A stretch of 64,000 nt of DNA from Effrenium voratum (GCA_963377175.1 CAUJNA010000535.1:962501-1026500), one strand, 5' to 3'. Numbered from the stretch's first letter, positions 12,925 to 23,495 are shown. The notes: generated from the sequence alone by a model not told the origin. Made by a program: numbers and translations.

Positions 12925-13012
12925 GCCCTTCGTGCAAACGAGCTGCTGGTACAGAACTTGGCCAAGTCGGACGCCAGTCTGCAGTCGCAACTCCCCAGCC
13001 CGGGATCGAAGT
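12925..13012 (+). CDS. Exon, helical
   Basis: After GTCCTGACAG the frame encodes ALRANELLVQNLAKSDASLQ followed by a Ser/Pro linker. The frame stays open to about 13320, but the later part no longer looks protein-like. Confidence 0.35.
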
Positions 13013-14825
13013 CGTTGCCTTGGATTGCACGTGCGACTTGCCACTGTCTTGTATCGCGCTCAGGTCGTTCACTACGTATGCCCCAGAATCCGCTCATTCT
13101 GCGGAACCATCCACCATTGGGGTACTGCCAAGAACTCAGATTGCTTGGCCCTCCCAAAACGCATGTTCATGGCCTCAGGACATACCGAGCTGGATTCTAC
13201 ATCAAGACTGTCACGCAGGCATCCTTGCTTTGCATCAACCGTCGCATGGGCCTCAAGCTTCAGGCAAGGGCCCAAGCCGTTCCCATTGACTTACCTTGCA
13301 CACATTATCACGTTGTTTGATGTATGTTGATAGTGTGGTGGTTTCATTGAAACCCTCTGTAGGCGGACAAAAATGGTGGGCTGAGCCTTTATTGGGCAAC
13401 CACCGGCGGGATCATGCAATCGTGGGAGCCCTGGTGCCAACCCGGTCATGCTGCATGCAACTTGCACTGACACCAGGCAACAAACAAACATAACGTTCCG
13501 TTGAAGCCCTCCCTTGACCACCTTGCCATGTTGCGAGTTGTCTTCGCCAACCTGGCGCTGCCTGAGGTGGACAATCGCGCGGATGGCCGCGCGATGGGAT
13601 GACTGCGGGGCGGAGGAGGGTCCCAAGGATATTGACTGAGCGGGGGCGTTTTGAGTTTTGGCACTTTGCCAACATGAGTCACCGGGGTTTCCCCAATGTT
13701 TGCATTGGGCCGCGCCAAGTATGTCAAACCTGCCTATGCTTGGCAGTCCGGGGTGAAAAGATGGTGCTGCTAAGGTTGCTGTTTTTTTTAAGGTCTCAGA
13801 CCCATGGGGCCACTGTGCATGAAAATTGATATCCCTTATTCAAAAAAAGGTCTTGTTGTGTCATCTCGCCTGGGGATCTTATCTTGGGACATCAATTGTG
13901 TGAGAACACATCATGCGCCGCATGCGCACATGCATGCGTCAAGATCAGCTGCTGGCACTTGTTGTGTGTTCTCCGCTGGCTCAGGAGGCTGGCATCCCTG
14001 CTTGTGCATGGTAGCTGTTGCCCCATTTTGTCCCCATTGCCCATGGCCCCCAAACTTGATTGGACTCGCTCGCAGCTTGCTCTGTCGGCGTCTGCCAGCA
14101 AGTTGCTTCTTCGACTTGGAGCTCCTTTGATCCTGCCAAAGCCTCAAGCATTGACTGCATGAACAAAACCGGATCGTTTGTTCAGGGGGTGGGGGGCCCA
14201 AGCGGAACCACAGCAAATGGCATTTGTTCCAAGCTAGGAGAAATGGGGGCTTGAAAGACGTCCGCGAAAGCAACATGCATGGGGGAGCCCTTTGCAAAAG
14301 GATCGTCGTACGCGTGCCAGCTTGCTGGGGAACCCTGTTCTGAATTTGGCAACACGCGCAATGCCACACCAAGATTGCACGTGGTGGACTATGTGGTGCA
14401 GATCAGCGATCATTCACGTGCCAGTCCCTCAACTGCCCCTTCCATTGTACAATTGTACTTGGGAAACCATTGCAGCAAAACAAAGCTTTTGACACTGGCC
14501 TCAGTCCTTGGACGCAGTGGACTTTTTTGCCGGGGGCAAGTCCATCTACAAGGGAATCTGTGCGAGCCTGAGCCTTGCGTCCTCCGCATTCCCTGCCGTT
14601 GCGCCAAGCTGCGTGCTACAGCTTTGAGGTGAGCTGGGCGGAGAGGCGTCCGTGGCTCAGCTTCCTCAGTGCGTGTTGCAGCACGCGCCCGGCGCATGAG
14701 GAGATATTACGAGATCCTGGAGCCACGACATATTGTCTACGCCCTTGCCCGAGCCGTTCCCTTTAAAAAAAATCAATCTTCAGCCAACCAATGTCAACCA
14801 ATAGAATTGCGTGGGTTGGTGCCAG

Positions 14826-14912
14826 GGCTGGCTTCTTGAAATCTATCCAGCTCGTCCTCCGCGTGAGGGAGAACGGGCTGATCTTTGAGGACCACCGTGT
14901 TCTAGCTGGGTT
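14826..14912 (+). CDS. Exon, AGFLKSIQLVLR segment
   Basis: After GTGCCAG the frame reads AGFLKSIQLVLRVRENGLIF, matching the segment before the 'wonder whether Cys/Ser' part of this family as I remember it. It ends near LAG before a stop. Confidence 0.5.
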
Positions 14913-14929
14913 TTCATGAGCTCTTCCAG

Positions 14930-15003
14930 CCACAAACGCACAAAGAAGCGTTGTTTCGGTAACACTGCCCTGGACCACGTCCAACGAGGAAACACGATTC
15001 TAG
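14930..15003 (+). CDS. Exon, HKRTKKRCFGNTALDHVQRG segment
   Basis: After CTCTTCCAG the frame reads HKRTKKRCFGNTALDHVQRG. It matches the family region in which a TSKR-like stretch is followed by GN(T)xxxxVxxxN. The donor was not identified. Confidence 0.5.
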
Positions 15004-15130
15004 GCATGCATTTAGCATTGTCTGAGCTTGCTCGCTTTGAGTGCGAGAGGCATTGCCAACCATTACTGACTTAGGATCACGGCAAGGTGGGCCTTGGTTC
15101 TTCTAGTTGCAGCAGTACGCTGCATTTACA

Positions 15131-15205
15131 GTGCGACTGAACAGCCTGGAAGCAGCATGATGAGACATTACGCTTACATTAAATTCTTGAACCGCCTCCT
15201 GGGAA
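15131..15205 (+). CDS. Exon, EQPGSSMM core
   Basis: After TTTACAG the frame reads ATEQPGSSMMRHYAYIKFL, followed by NRLLG. EQP-x-S-S-x-M with a following aromatic/hydrophobic helix is the hallmark by which I recognised the family. This is the strongest of the five segments. Confidence 0.6.
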
Positions 15206-15709
15206 CGTTCCTCAACTGTGGCTGGAAGGAATCCTTTTTGCCAGGGCCCAAGCAGTCTTGTTCAATAGGTATTTCATGTCAAGAATGCATTCCCTTGGCC
15301 CTGTTTGCCCCGTCAGCCATATGGGGCACTTCGGTGCGCCGTCCTTAAAGCCGAGCCGACTGTTTGGAACCATGTGCTGAGCTCAGCTTTGCCCCGGTCA
15401 ACCTCACGTGTGATACAGGATGGCTCCACTCCTGGACCCATATCATGGCCTTTCAGTAGATCTATCAAACCCTTGGAATTTAACCGTGGATGGGGCCATC
15501 CAATCTCACGCGCTAATTTTCCGCTCGAGTAACAAGTGGCCCAGCGAAACTTTTAAATTATAGATCTATTTTATTTTTGTGGGGTACCACCAGGCCACAT
15601 GTTGTTCGGCAGAAAATTGACGCAACTCATACATGGGCCACAAACTTTCCTGGCGTAGAGCATTTTCTTTCTCTTGCTGGCTGAGTCCTTGGGCTGGCCG
15701 ATTCAAAAA

Positions 15710-15950
15710 GAAGGTTTCTCCCAAGCTCCGTAAGAAGCTCAAGAAGAGTGGCGCCCGGATGGTTCGGAAAAGCCTGACCAAAGAGGGCCGTGTGTCAGTG
15801 CCCGCAACCAAGATTTCAGTGCACCATGCTGGAAACATTCAATGTTATGCTAGCTTAGCTAAGGACAGGAGGACCTATGTTGAAGAGCTCCTCCCGCTAC
15901 CCACGTCGCTTTGGACAGCTGGTGTCGAAGTATCATTTTGAACACGTGGC
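15710..15950 (+). CDS. C-terminal exons, MVRKSL...RYPRRFG segments
   Basis: Two frames with a break between them: ARMVRKSLTKEGRV at about 15760-15800, and LKSSSRYPRRFGQLVSKYHF at about 15876-15940. The family ends with a LK-x-S/T-Q-x-YP-x-x-FG motif. Both pieces fit, joined by an unresolved intron or frameshift at 15800-15875. Confidence 0.5.
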
Positions 15951-16129
15951 AGCTAGCCTGCACTTGCTACCAGTATAAGGGGCAGGGTTTTCCAACAACA
16001 GGGTGCCCAAAACGCTCCACGAAGATCTTCGTTGGGGGCCATCCGCACCGGCCAATAGGCTTCCAATGCCGGGAAGCTCCGCGAGAAGATGTACGCCATT
16101 CCGGCTGACGACCGGGGTTGGCCCTTGCA

Positions 16130-16240
16130 AGCGCTCCCAAAACGGATCCCTTCCACGGATCCCCTACCCTACGTGCCCCCAAAACGGATCCCTTATATAG
16201 TTATCCCTACACTTGGCGCTCCCAAAACGGATCCCCTATT
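16130..16240. repeat. Three copies of CCCAAAACGGATCCC
   Basis: The 15-base word CCCAAAACGGATCCC (twice within GCGCTCCCAAAACGG) recurs three times in about 110 bases with unequal spacing. It has no coding appearance and may be the remnant of a longer tandem unit. Confidence 0.7.
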
Positions 16241-16714
16241 CTTGCAAAACCTTTGAAACGAAAGGGGTGCTATTGCCGAGCTGCATGAATGGGGTGGCTT
16301 TGATTAGTGTAGTGCGGGGAAGCCAGGGTAACACGTGTTGCCACGCCAGGTGGAGACGCCGTGCCAGTGGAAGCACGCCAAGCTGGGCCCCATCCAAGAA
16401 TTCCTCCGTAGTGAACGGGACCAAGGGAGGTATAAGCCTATCATCAAAAGTGGGCTGTAGGGGATGGCCAGGATGCATGACAATTCAATTCGGCATTGGT
16501 GCGCTTACGTCGATGCCGTACACATGCACAAACACGTCGTGAGAGAGGCGTGCAAATTTAACTTGCCGCACCCCTGGTGCATTATTTTGATATCGCAGCC
16601 TGGGATGACATGTTGAAAGAGTGTGCTCAAATTGCTGAGTTCATTCAAGCATTCGGTACTGCTTGGGTGTCCATGTGTTGTCCATGGGTTGTTGGTGGGT
16701 TATTCATGCATGGA

Positions 16715-16953
16715 TATTCCACGGGCTGTCCGCGGGCTGTCCACGGGTTGTCCACGGGTTGTCCACGGATTGTCCACGGGTTGTCCACGGGTTGTCCACG
16801 GTTTGTCCACGGTGTGTCCACGGATTGTCCACGGGTTGCCCCTTGTAAAATCTGGAGTGTTTTCTGTTTGTTGTTAGCTTGTAGGGTTGTTAGATGTTAT
16901 TAGTGGTGTGCCTAAAAGGGGCCCCGTGGACAACCCGTGGACAACCCGTGGAA
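16715..16953. repeat. 11-bp minisatellite with an inverted partner
   Basis: About eleven copies of TGTCCACGGGT occupy 16715-16839. At 16923-16953 the reverse complement (CCCGTGGACAA repeated) appears almost three times. The two blocks could pair as a stem of about 28 bp with a loop of about 80-150 bases. A related 18-19-base repeat (AAAGGCGTGGA...) follows at 16955-17020. Confidence 0.85.
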
Positions 16954-17599
16954 CGGCCTAGTAAAGGCGTGGAACGGACTCCAAAAGGCGTGGAAAGGCC
17001 CATAAAAGGCGTGGACAGGGGTACCCCCAAACACCGCACCATTCTATCTAGCATCCTTTTGCGCCGCTATTCCGCCGCCAGAGGGCCAAGCCAATATGTA
17101 TGCCATGCTGGGACAGCAACATGGATGACCCGTAGAAACCTTCAAGCCGGTGAGATTTGGATTGAATGACCCAAGCTAGGGTAGCGCAGGGGGCCTGCTG
17201 CCTTAGTTGCCATGAAAGCTTCCGACTTTCTGGCAAAAGCAAGGGCACGGGACCAACGACGTGGCAAGGACAGCTGTGACAGATCTCACAGTCATGCACG
17301 CGCTCAAAGTTGCGTATGCGTGTATGGGAGGAATTAAGTACTGCTACTGTGCTTGGCACTCCAACACGTGCGAGCTCCCGGGAGCTGTTACTGTTGGGGC
17401 CCCAGAAAACGTTATGCTCTCCTCACTGCCTTCACCCTTCCCCCATCCTGCCGCTGACAGGCAGCCAGCTGCGGCCAGAGAAACCTCACCGGCTCATGAC
17501 TCAGGATTCGTGGTTGCTTCATCAAACTTGCTCGATCTCAGTTTGATGTCGCAAGCACGTGAAGACACATATCCTAAACTGTTTCGTTGCTTGCGCAGG

Positions 17600-18704
17600 A
17601 GTTATCGACCTGCAAACGCCACCGCCAAAGCAGAAAGGCCATGAGGAACCTGCACAGGCCTCAAACGCCAGTGAGCCTAAAGACCGTTGCCCGCCCTTCA
17701 GGAAGTTGAGAAGAATGGCAACCTCTAAATCAAGCTCTGGTTTTTGTGATCCGTGCGACGCCGAAACTCAGCCAGCTGACACACTTACAGCCCACACGCA
17801 TGGTATGTACTGTCCTGACACACAGGTGCTGCCACAGACTGCTTCTGAAGAAGAACCGTTGCCTTTCAAGAATGAGGATGAGTTTATCGACTATGTGTTC
17901 GAGGGCATTCTGAGTTGTTCCGGCTCAGAATCTGATAGCCACCAGGATCACAAGGCCTCTGCAGCAGCACAAAACGCAAACGACAGCAAGGCTAAAACAG
18001 CAGTTCAGCAAAAGCACGCTGACAAGGTGCGCCCCGCCCAAGATCCCAGAAGCAGCAACGAAGATAGAGCCAAGGCAGAAAGGCTGCAATCCAGGAAGCC
18101 GCAGCGCACAGCAAACAGAATGGCCCCGCGAAATGCTGAACAAGACAAAGGTAATGATGCCAACAAAGCAAGGGCTGCCAAGAACAAAGCGCACGGGGAA
18201 ACAGCAGCAGTTCCTGAAAGGGTTGTCAACAACGGACCCGCAAAGGATGACAAGAAGGAGGCAAACGCCAAGGAGAAGGCCACCGTTGCCAAAGAGAAGA
18301 GAGGGCAGGTGCAGAAGGGACCAACAAAGGCGGCTGATTCAAAGACCAAGAAGGAAAGGAAGCCAACAAAGAAGGCCGTGGAAGAACAGAAGCACGAGGA
18401 GGGGCAAAGCGCAAAGAAGACGGCGGCTACCAAAGAGCAGAGAAGGAGGGCCGATGAGAAGAAAGCAGGAGCTGATAAGGACGATAAGGAAGAAGCCAGG
18501 GCCCAGGGGCATCGCGCTCAAGAAGAGGAGGGCCAAGCGGATGTGGACGACCAAGCTGGAGGAGAGGACGAAGAACAAAGGGAAGCTCAAGACGACCAAG
18601 CTGACCAAGAAGCACGCGAACAGACGAGGAGGAGGACGCCGAAGAAGAAGAGGAGGCAGAAGAAGAAGAGCAGGAGCAGGGTGAAGAAGAAAAAAAAATG
18701 TTGA
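17600..18704 (+). CDS. Lysine-rich N-terminal exon
   Basis: After TTGCTTGCGCAG the frame encodes GVIDLQTPPPKQKGHEEP, a Cys/Pro stretch, then KNEDEFIDYVFEGIL, then more than 250 residues rich in Lys/Ala/Glu with KKAxxEQK-type low complexity. It reaches a stop at 18702-18704 inside a purine tract. Highly charged, probably disordered or helical. The strong purine bias keeps several frames open on both strands, so frame choice in the second half is uncertain. Confidence 0.45.
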
Positions 18705-19163
18705 GTGGGAAGACACTAAGCAGCAACAATCGGATGGAGAAGCTAGCCAAGAGCGGGTGGAAGTGGTGGAGCATGAAGAAACGAAGAGGGGCGCGAAAGC
18801 AAAGAACAAGGATCCGGCAGGGCCCAAAACGACTTGGGCAGGACAGGAAAAGGATACAAAGCAGAAGGAATTGGCAAGGAAAGGCGATGTTAAACAAGAT
18901 GCCGCTAAGCAAAGGAAGGAAGAGGCAAAGGCAAAGGCCAGGAAAGAAGCAGCAGCCATGAACACCAGAGGGGATGCCAATACGCAAGATGCCAAAGCGC
19001 GAAACAACAAACAAAACCCAGGAGACAGAGCCAAGGAAGAGCCTGCACACAGCGAGCTTTCTGGGGCGGCAAAGGAAGGAAGGAAAGCAGAAGGGGAAAA
19101 AGAAACAAGCAGAGCAAAGACACAGCTTGCCGACAAGGAGAGTTCCAAGCAGGCAGGAGGCTG
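18640..19163 (+). CDS. Lysine/glutamate-rich continuation in shifted frames
   Basis: An acidic run (EEEDAEEEEEAEEEEQ) starts near 18635 in a different frame from the upstream Lys-rich frame. A run of nine A near 18692 would shift it again into VEWEDTKQQQSDGEASQ and VEVVEHEETKRGAKAKNKDP, which stays open to 19164. These read as continuous protein only if one-base slips or tiny introns are allowed. Homopolymer sequencing error, true decay or splicing are all possible. Confidence 0.35.
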
Positions 19164-19164
19164 A

Positions 19165-19460
19165 CGCGAGTGCCAAACAAAGGAAGAAAAGCAATGCTGC
19201 AGCTGAAGGCAAGAAAGAGGACCGGGAAGCAACCAGCAAGGCAGCGTCAGCAGAAGCGTCAGCAACAGCAGCTGCTGCAGCAGTTGCAAAGCACAACAAA
19301 GCCACCAACCCTGCTGCAAGCGAGGCGACTGGTGATCAAGTCGCCGCCTTGCTGAGGGCTGGAACCCAAGAACTGGAGGCCAAGGATGACACTAGCAAAG
19401 AAGCCGATCGAAAATCCTACAAAGCTAGAAAGCAAAGATTCTACCGCTCACTGACAAGTG
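19165..19460 (+). CDS. Lys/Ala-rich segment before the YDEW domain
   Basis: In yet another frame this reads EADASAKQRKKSNAAAEGKK, an Ala-rich run, GDQVAALLRAGTQELEAKDD and ARKQRFYRSLTS. It looks like the end of the charged N-terminal region. The switch at about 19160 (SSKQ to EADAS) resembles a single-base slip or a very short intron. Confidence 0.4.
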
Positions 19461-19941
19461 TCCAGACTAGATTTATCCGAGGCATGAGTACCAAGATTTG
19501 GTTTTATAATAAGATGCCCACCAACACAAGTAGATCCTCCTGCGGTTTTGTTGCTAGGGACCCCTTCCCCACCCCCTTCCATCCACAGAGTTTGAGGGTC
19601 AGAGTTTGAGGGTGTCAACGTTGATTTGGCTAATCTGAAATGTTAATTGCACGCCAGGGCCCCCCGCTAACGGACAACTTTGGAGCCAAGGGGGCGAACC
19701 TTTCAAGCTTCCCTATGTTTGGCAACCCTTCGTTTTTTTAACAAAGCAATTTACACACCCAGCCCTCGTTGATGAGCCCTCCGGCCAAAGCGCTCAGGTA
19801 GCCGCACGCCGATGGAAGTTGTCCAGGAAGCGGCGACGAAGAAAGGCTGCCGCTTACCTTGGAATTTGGAATCATCTGAAGTTGGGAGCGTTGTGCACAG
19901 TTGCTTGGGTCCTAATCTTGGGGTTGTTGTTTTCATCCCAG

Positions 19942-20230
19942 GTCCTGATCAAATGTGCATACTATATGACGAATGGCTGGCAGCCAATGAGAACTGGAAG
20001 TCTAGCTCCTACGTCGCAGCCCTCAAACAGCGGAAATCCCATCAGAAAATTGGGGCAAGGCGCTGGATGACTTTCAGGCAGATTCAAGCAAAATACGATG
20101 GAGATGAGCAGCTGGCCAAGGCCATAGTAGAAAACAAATTGAATGATCCGGTGCTTCGCGAGTCAAGCGTGAAGCCGCACCCAGATCTTCCAGACAACCC
20201 AGTTTCCCGGCTCGGTTCAGAAGGGGGGTT
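19942..20230 (+). CDS. YDEW-domain exon
   Basis: After TTTTCATCCCAG the frame encodes ILYDEWLAANENWKSSS, RRWMTFRQIQAKYDGDEQLA and VKPHPDLPD. This set (YDxW...NW...S, RRWMT, KxxVxxHPxxPD) is what I remember as a conserved domain in many dinoflagellate proteins of this family. The donor probably lies shortly after PDLPDN. Function unknown. Confidence 0.65.
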
Positions 20231-20401
20231 GGGACGCGCTGTGCATGTTGGTTGATGCAACTTCGAGAACCCGTGCGCACCCAGAGTTGTCGCAACATGT
20301 TGAGAACATCCTCCCAAACTAGCCACGCCCTTGCAAGTTCGACTTTAGAAAGCTGGCAGGGCAGTTGCTTACGTATGTTTCGAACTGCCCCGCTGCCTCA
20401 G

Positions 20402-20590
20402 GACATGGCGCTCTATTTCATCTGGGATTCGGAGTCCGAGATCAATAAAGACTGTACCATTTTGGAGGGCGGTATGTCAGCTGTGGATTCTGATGACCGG
20501 CAGCAAAACTCCAAAAAGCGCTCCAAGCTATCCTCTTCTGAAGGGTCGGATGACACTGAGCAGGAGAACACCGTTTGCAAATATCATTGA
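20402..20590 (+). CDS. Acidic exon following the YDEW domain
   Basis: After TGCCTCAG the frame encodes DMALYFIWDSESEINKD and a Ser/Asp/Lys-rich stretch (SDDRQQNSKKRSKLSSSEG). In this family an LYF/LWxxxxSE segment followed by Ser/Asp-rich sequence comes next. A GA donor at CAG|GAGAAC is possible before the stop at 20590. Confidence 0.55.
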   Translation, partial: DMALYFIWDSESEINKDCTILEGGMSAVDSDDRQQNSKKRSKLSSSEGSDDTEQENTVCKYH

Positions 20591-20809
20591 CGCTCAGCCC
20601 AGAAACCCTCGAAACGGTTTGGGCGCGATACCCCATCTCAGAAATCAAGCTGTTTCTACGCACTGTTTGTTCGGTACAAGGATTTCCGTTGGGGAACTTT
20701 TGGGGTGAACTTTTGGGGCGGTTGGGGATCTCTGGAAGTCGCGTTGTTGCCTTAATGCCATGCCCTTCCCCCGACGTAGCACACGTGCCTCGCCCCACCA
20801 CGCACGCAG

Positions 20810-21073
20810 GAATCTGAGAGCGCAGAGAGCCCAGCTGAAGAACAAGAGAAGAAAGGCAAGATCAAGAAACATGAGAAGAAGGAAAAGAAGCACCGCAACA
20901 AGAAGAAACAGCACAAGAGGGAAACTGAAGAGCAAAAGTCAAAACGGCTTGCGAGGGAAGCAGAAAGAGAACAAAAGAAAAAGGAGAGGGCAGCGAAAAG
21001 GGAGGAGGAGAAACGGCACAACAAAGACTACAAGGAAAAGGTGCGCGAGGCAAAGAAGGCAGGGTCACAGTAA
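20810..21073 (+). CDS. Lys/Glu-rich exon lacking an initiator Met
   Basis: After CACGCAG the frame encodes ESESAESPAEEQEKKGKIKK, EKKHRNKKKQHKRETEE and a long charged helix. It is open to TAA at 21071-21073, with a possible donor at AAG|GTGCGC (21041). This is the second lysine-rich block of the family and probably an extended helix or nuclear-targeting region. Confidence 0.55.
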   Translation, partial: ESESAESPAEEQEKKGKIKKHEKKEKKHRNKKKQHKRETEEQKSKRLAREAEREQKKKERAAKREEEKRHNKDYKEKVREAKKAGSQ

Positions 21074-21125
21074 ACATTAGATACACAAATGCCAAGAACA
21101 GTCAATGTATGTTGTGGCCGGCTAG

Positions 21126-21207
21126 GTGGTAGCGACTCTCACCACGAAGATCGCCGATGTCCGGGCCAAGGAGCATCGAGCCAGCAAGCTGCCGATGCCT
21201 TGGCTTG
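21126..21207 (+). CDS. Coiled-coil micro-exon
   Basis: After GGCTAG the frame encodes VVATLTTKIADVRAKEHRAS followed by KLPMPWLA. It fits the coiled-coil region between the lysine-rich block and the C-terminal domain. Confidence 0.45.
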
Positions 21208-21394
21208 CTTGAGCATGCAAACAGTGTATCCCAAGTCTAGCCCATAGTGGCCTACCCGGCTTGAAACCATAGAGTGCTGCTGGCGTTGTGGCCATAACCG
21301 TTTGTTTCTAGCCCCGTGATGTTGCGAGAGTGTCGTTTCGAGCACCTTCTTAGAAATGCTGGAGGGCCCGCACCGTATTTGACCGCGCGCCCAG

Positions 21395-21531
21395 GAATGT
21401 GGACTTGCAAAAGCCCTTCGTGTTCAACTTGAACCAGCAACGTGCCCGGTTGCAAGCTGCCCGCGATGCACTTCAAAAGGGGGTTGACAATTACGAGGAC
21501 TGGTCGTTGAAGTGCGCAATGCCTCAAGAGT
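21395..21531 (+). CDS. Coiled-coil exon
   Basis: After CGCGCCCAG the frame encodes VDLQKPFVFNLNQQRARLQ and AARDALQKGVDNYEDWSLK, a long amphipathic helix. The GC-containing donor was not fixed. Confidence 0.5.
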
Positions 21532-21628
21532 CTTTCTTCGGCGCCCCAAGAAATATGGGGCCCACCTAAGTTGGCGCACACATGCAAACGAATGGTTCCA
21601 GGGATGTGCTGCTACACTTTGCTAGGAG

Positions 21629-21706
21629 GCCTCGGTGAAGGCGTTGCAGAAGAAGGGGCAACAGGCCCTCGATTGCTACAAGGACTTCTTGGAGAACATG
21701 AAACTC
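21629..21706 (+). CDS. Helical micro-exon
   Basis: The frame ASVKALQKKGQQALDCYKD continues as FLENMKL before a stop at 21709. Short, helical, and placed in the coiled-coil part of the gene. Confidence 0.4.
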
Positions 21707-21875
21707 TGACCACAATTTGTGTGAGGTGTGGCGCGCTAGGCTTGGCGGTTTTTGGCCTTCTTGGCGGCTCTGCAGCTAAAAGGCGGTCCTTAGTCCTCCT
21801 GCAGCATGTCAAACAAAACTGCATTGAGTAAGGCCACACACTATCAAGCACACCCTCCAAACAATTTCGCTGCAG

Positions 21876-21965
21876 GAGGTGGGCCGTATTGTTGCAGGGC
21901 TTAATCCGGGATTATCTCTTGAGCTTAGGGGGTGGGCTCTGTCGGCCATCAGCGCCGGGCTGCTC
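21876..21965 (+). CDS. Possible small exon
   Basis: After CGCTGCAG, a phase-0 frame encodes EVGRIVAGLNPGLSLELRGW and ALSAISAGLL. Protein-like but not recognised. Position and phase fit the gene. Confidence 0.3.
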
Positions 21966-22209
21966 ATCACGACTAGGACCAAGATTCTTGGGGTGTTGCT
22001 CACCTTGCTTTAATAATTATTGGTTGAACACCCTAACAAACATCATGATCGTGTCTCGGCGTTGTTGCCATGCAAGGGGAGCGTTTTGCAGGGACTCGCG
22101 AACTTTGAGTCACGCACCTGCTGGGGGTGGCGGAAAGAAAAATGTGCACGCATGCCTTGGCAAAGCCAATGTAGCGAGCCTGTGACGCTTTACATGTGCC
22201 CCACCGCAG

Positions 22210-22305
22210 GTGATCCTGCCGCTGACCAGGAAGCCCCTTTCTACAACCAGCTTGTCGATGAAGTGCAAAGTGGGGCGACTTGCCTGCGCATGTGTAGACA
22301 CTTTG
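22210..22305 (+). CDS. Possible small exon
   Basis: After CCACCGCAG the frame encodes DPAADQEAPFYNQLVDEVQS. Protein-like and bounded by a good acceptor; no family detail recalled. Confidence 0.35.
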
Positions 22306-22802
22306 ACCGGGCAGTGTGACACATCAAGAAACAAACGCGGTTTCCGGCACTATGGCCACAGTTGGGAACTAAAGCTTTAAAGGGAAATCTTTGGGAAACC
22401 CACCGTCCCCCCGGCCCTGCTACTGCCAGACCAGCAGCTTTCGAGCAGCCATGAAGCGCGTCAGGGCACATGCGCTGGCGGCATGTCTGCATATGGGGGG
22501 AACTGCTTATGTGTGCGCACGGTTGTGAGCACATGTTTTCCTACTCATATCCCTCCTATTCTTAATCTAAGGAGTCGCATGGACATTGCCACCCGCAAAG
22601 CCAAAAATTGGCACGGAGAATGCCGGGTAATGAGGCCCGTGACTTTATGCAACTTTGCAACTTCCCATTAGTCCCTTGGCTGCTTCAGCAATGCAGTTCG
22701 ATGGGTTTCGTCGCTATTGGCGTTGTAGGCCCTAGATGTGTTTGATAGTTTGCAGGGTGGCCCCCCAAAAAGTTGATAGGTCTGGGAAGCTGGATTGTTT
22801 AG

Positions 22803-23495
22803 GAATTCACCATTATTCGATCTGTGCCTGTCGCGAAGAAAAACTGCAAGGGCGAGATTGAAGAGATGGACCTCCCTTTGCTCGACCCTCACCTTCTGGT
22901 TGACCACTTGATTCGGGATGCAGGTGTGCACATCCCTTCCTCAGTTGTCAAAGAGTATTGGCGCACAAAGCGGCAGCTGGGCAAGGAACCTTGGGCGCTA
23001 GCGTCCCCAGCTGACGATCGCTGCATCCCTTTGTGCTTGTACGGGGACTCTGTCAAAGTCCAGGGCAACACCAAGATGCTGGGCTTATTCATATCGTTTC
23101 CTCTTTGGAGAACGTTTTCAGCAAGGTCGTCGAGGTGGTGCATTTTCTCCATAGACGAATCCCTGTTATGGAAATCAGAAACAATGGACAAGGTTCTGAA
23201 GAGAGTCGTGTATTCCATCAACCTCCTCTTTGACAACAATGGTGAGTTGGCAAATGGGCTCAGGTTCATCACAACAGAGCTAAAAGGGGATTGGCTGTAC
23301 TTCAAACAAGTTCTCCAGTTTTCTTCGAGCTGGAAAGGGCTGAAAGATGTTTGTTACCGCTGTTCAGCAAAAGACTCCTGTGCAGACCCTTCTGAGCTTT
23401 TCTACAATGCGGACAGCGACCATCCCAATTGGCACCACTATGACTTGACCGAGTTCATTGCTTTGCAGCTTGGTCACAGGGAGCGGCCATGCAAC
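22803..23495 (+). CDS. Conserved domain exon (LLDPHLLVDHL...CLYGDSVKV...GDW)
   Basis: After TGTTTAG the frame starts EFTIIRSVPVAKKN and encodes DLPLLDPHLLVDHLIRDAG, EYWRTK, PWALASPADD, IPLCLYGDSVKVQGNTKMLG, FISFPLWR, RWCIFSIDESLLWK, FITTELKGDW and CYRCSAKDSC. These motifs in this order are diagnostic for the family as I know it. The CYRC...C cluster could bind a metal. About 230 codons, intact. This is the best single exon of the locus. Confidence 0.75.

Larger units (their letters stand above)
9220..13012 (+). other. Multi-exon gene model, unknown nuclear-type protein
   Basis: This is an inferred locus joining nine coding-like exons with acceptor AG and, where visible, donor sites (GGG|GTAAGC at 11173, CAG|GTATAC at 12741). 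The product would begin with a short helix, continue through an uncharacterised folded region, and then carry an acidic segment and a Lys/Arg-Gly-rich segment. That combination is typical of nuclear or nucleic-acid-binding proteins. I do not recognise a catalytic domain. It may continue into the EQPGSSMM-family exons at 14.8-15.95 kb, because dinoflagellate proteins of that family often have basic N-termini (from memory). The intron at 11.3-12.2 kb contains a large tetranucleotide array. Confidence 0.45.
14826..15950 (+). other. Gene model: dinoflagellate EQPGSSMM-type family
   Basis: Five short stretches appear in the order expected for a large dinoflagellate-restricted family I recall from Symbiodinium/Polarella proteomes: AGFLKSIQLVLR, then HKRTKKR..GNTALDHVQ, then the EQPGSSMM core, then MVRKSLTKEGRV, then LKSSSRYPRRFGQLV. 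The EQP triplet may correspond to the ENP/ENV motif of a cytosine-methyltransferase-like fold, but this is inference. The usual N-terminal part was not located with confidence; candidates at 13.5-14.8 kb are weak. The locus may therefore be incomplete or a decayed copy. Biochemical function is unknown. Confidence 0.5.

Noticed and set aside
18339..19319. Minus-strand Leu/Ser/Phe-rich frames of about 300 codons
   Set aside because: Complement of the lysine/glutamate-rich purine-strand exons; composition is a shadow.
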